Under the pieces are notes generated by a model. That model saw nothing but the letters and a program-made list of their open reading frames with translations. It was not told where the DNA came from and made no database searches. From Cyanobacteriota bacterium (GTDB lineage: Bacteria > Cyanobacteriota > Cyanobacteriia > Leptolyngbyales > Leptolyngbyaceae), in assembly GCA_027482985.1 (NCBI GenBank), contig JAIXVO010000722.1, positions 1 to 6,715 of the forward strand: a stretch of 6,715 nt of DNA, written 5' to 3'. This document shows, piece after piece, positions 5,366 through 6,715 of the stretch. The translations under genes were made by a program, and so were the position numbers. How positions within the stretch are numbered: position 1 is the stretch's first letter; every line of letters begins with the position of its first letter.

Positions 5366-6111
5366 CCCCGAATCCCTCATCTGGTAGTGCAATCCTGGCA
5401 CCCGGTGAGCAATTTTTGAATCCAGTTGAGAAGCCTCAGGTAACTCAGGATTTGTCCGAGAACGTCATTTTGACGACCGTAGATGATCTGTACAACTGGG
5501 CGCGGCTGTCGAGCTTGTGGCCGATGTTGTACGGCACCGCCTGTTGCTTCATTGAATTCGCAGCCTTGATTGGCTCCCGTTTTGACTTCGATCGCTTCGG
5601 TTTAGTCCCGCGTTCCACCCCACGTCAGGCTGACCTGATCATCACCGCTGGCACCGTCACCATGAAGATGGCTCCAGCTTTGGTGCGGTTGTATGAGCAA
5701 ATGCCCGATCCCAAATATGTGATTGCGATGGGCGCTTGCACCATCACGGGCGGGATGTTCAGTGTCGATTCACCGTCCGCAGTCCGTGGCGTGGATAAGC
5801 TGATTCCCGTCGATGTCTACCTGCCAGGGTGTCCGCCCCGCCCCGAAGCCATCATTGATGCCATCATCAAGCTGCGGAAAAAAATTTCCAACGAATCCAT
5901 TCAAGAACGTGGCAACTTGCGCCAGGTGCACCGCTACTACAGCACCACCCACACCATGCAGGCCGTCGATGAGATTTTGGATGGGCGGTATCTCCAAACT
6001 GGCACCCGCAATGCCGCACCGAAGGAACTGATGGAAGCAATGGGAATGCCCATTCCCCCCGCGCTTTTGACTTCCGCTGCTGCCCAGCAGGAGGAGACCA
6101 CCCGTGGCTGA
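5356..6111 (+). CDS. ndhK: NAD(P)H-quinone oxidoreductase subunit K (NdhK)
   Basis: This 251-residue protein carries the four ligands of iron-sulfur cluster N2: C63 and C64 in [11 protein letters not shown]128 in GACTITGG and C159 in LPGCPPRPE. It is the PSST/NuoB-type subunit that hands electrons to plastoquinone in the NDH-1 connecting module. The ATG at 5356 is chosen because GAAAGGAG (5341-5348) lies 7 nt upstream; an in-frame TTG at 5335 would add seven residues inside ndhC and lacks such a site. The N-terminal 30 residues are variable and the conserved core starts at [10 protein letters not shown]. It overlaps ndhC by 10 nt and ndhJ by 8 nt, consistent with translational coupling. No ligand is missing. 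Confidence 0.97.
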   Translation: MVLTPNPSSGSAILAPGEQFLNPVEKPQVTQDLSENVILTTVDDLYNWARLSSLWPMLYGTACCFIEFAALIGSRFDFDRFGLVPRSTPRQADLIITAGTVTMKMAPALVRLYEQMPDPKYVIAMGACTITGGMFSVDSPSAVRGVDKLIPVDVYLPGCPPRPEAIIDAIIKLRKKISNESIQERGNLRQVHRYYSTTHTMQAVDEILDGRYLQTGTRNAAPKELMEAMGMPIPPALLTSAAAQQEETTRG

Positions 6112-6625
6112 TGAACAACAGGCAATCACAGCTTCTGCCCAACTGACGGAAGCTGGCAAAGTCTCGAAGTGGCTTTCAGAAAACGGCTTTGATCACGAAT
6201 TCTCCGGGCTGGATGCCTCCAGTGTGGAGATTATCAAGGTTGATCGCGATTTTCTGATTCCCATTTGTACCGCACTGTACGCCTACGGTTTCAACTACCT
6301 GCAATGTCAGGGCGGTTATGATGCGGGTCCCGGTCAAGATCTAGTCAGCTTCTATCACCTGACGAAAGTCTCGGATTATGCCGATCGTCCCGAAGAAGTC
6401 CGCGTCAAGGTCTTTCTGTCTCGCGAAAACCCCTCCGTGCCTTCCGTCTATTGGATTTGGAAGACAGCAGATTGGCAGGAACGGGAAACCTATGACATGT
6501 ACGGCATTGTCTTCGAAGGGCATCCCAACCTCAAGCGCATTCTCATGCCCGAAGATTGGATTGGCTACCCCCTCCGCAAAGACTACATTTCACCCGACTT
6601 CTACGAGCTGCAAGATGCTTACTAA
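6104..6625 (+). CDS. ndhJ: NAD(P)H-quinone oxidoreductase subunit J (NdhJ)
   Basis: This 173-residue protein matches the complex I 30-kDa (NuoC) family. The signature region [20 protein letters not shown] (126-145) is followed by [16 protein letters not shown], and the C-terminus is short and charged. It is a soluble connecting-module subunit of NDH-1 that packs against NdhK and NdhH. The start is GTG at 6104, supported by a strong AGGAGGAG (6089-6096) with 7-nt spacing that lies inside the end of ndhK; the frames overlap by 8 nt. It completes the conserved ndhC-ndhK-ndhJ order of cyanobacteria and plastids. Confidence 0.97.
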   Translation: MADEQQAITASAQLTEAGKVSKWLSENGFDHEFSGLDASSVEIIKVDRDFLIPICTALYAYGFNYLQCQGGYDAGPGQDLVSFYHLTKVSDYADRPEEVRVKVFLSRENPSVPSVYWIWKTADWQERETYDMYGIVFEGHPNLKRILMPEDWIGYPLRKDYISPDFYELQDAY

Positions 6626-6650
6626 GTGGGGGTGGGTGGTTGTAGAGAGG

Positions 6651-6678
6651 TAATGGGTAATGGGTAATGGGTAATGGG
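6651..6678. repeat. Tandem heptamer repeat (TAATGGG x4), STRR type
   Basis: Four perfect copies of TAATGGG run from 6651 to 6678, starting 25 nt after the ndhJ stop. A 6-bp inverted repeat, GGTTGT (6638-6643) and ACAACC (6683-6688), brackets the array. Such heptamer arrays are typical of cyanobacterial intergenic DNA and vary in copy number between strains (general knowledge). Confidence 0.9.
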
Positions 6679-6706
6679 TGTAACAACCGCTAGCCTGTTG
6701 CCCATT
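6673..6706 (+). terminator. Candidate hairpin after ndhJ using the last heptamer copy
   Basis: AATGGG (6673-6678) pairs with CCCATT (6701-6706), and CAAC (6684-6687) pairs with GTTG (6697-6700), giving ten base pairs with a 5-nt bulge on the left arm and a 9-nt loop. It could end or stabilise the ndhCKJ transcript. Only a weak T tract (CTGCTTT) follows, and the window ends at 6715. Confidence 0.35.
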
Positions 6707-6715
6707 CTGCTTTAA

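Overview
This window is ordinary chromosomal DNA from a cyanobacterium, probably a filamentous or Leptolyngbya/Oscillatoria-like one (the genus-level guess is inference). Three things support this. It carries photosynthesis genes (psbX, ycf66, a YggT/Ycf19 gene and ndhC-ndhK-ndhJ). The HIP1 octamer GCGATCGC occurs 13 times. There are tandem heptamer repeats of the kind known from cyanobacterial intergenic DNA.

Layout. Positions 1-211 are a repeat cluster: a 46-bp direct repeat, then a 7-bp tandem repeat, then a polypyrimidine tract. Two genes follow on the minus strand: an exported protein with two DUF305 domains, related to the periplasmic copper-binding protein CopM (212-886), and a small YggT/Ycf19 membrane protein (1136-1429). 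A divergent intergenic region of 184 bp separates the latter from psbX on the plus strand (1614-1733). psbX encodes a 39-residue photosystem II subunit and is followed by a structured 3' region that looks like a terminator or small RNA element. Next comes a tightly packed plus-strand cluster: ycf66 (1889-2647), a short TolB-like lipoprotein (2672-3256), an AAA_33-type P-loop kinase (3264-3815) and a DUF1611/DgcN-like P-loop protein (3791-4870). The gaps are 24 and 7 nt, then a 25-nt overlap. After 132 nt with a TATAAT box comes ndhCKJ (5003-6625), with both gene junctions overlapping. The window ends in another heptamer tandem repeat that can take part in a hairpin.

How the genes work together. 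NdhC, NdhK and NdhJ are subunits of the photosynthetic NDH-1 complex used in cyclic electron flow, respiration and CO2 uptake. PsbX is a peripheral one-helix subunit of photosystem II. Ycf66 and YggT proteins are conserved in the photosynthetic lineage, with poorly defined roles. The lipoprotein, kinase and DUF1611 protein have no known link to photosynthesis; their packing suggests co-transcription with ycf66.

I do not see a clear new defence, mobile or biosynthetic system. The best second-look items are the kinase/DUF1611 overlap, the dyad upstream of the DUF305 gene, the structured psbX 3' region, and the repeats at both ends, including a heptamer array whose last copy pairs with downstream sequence after ndhJ.
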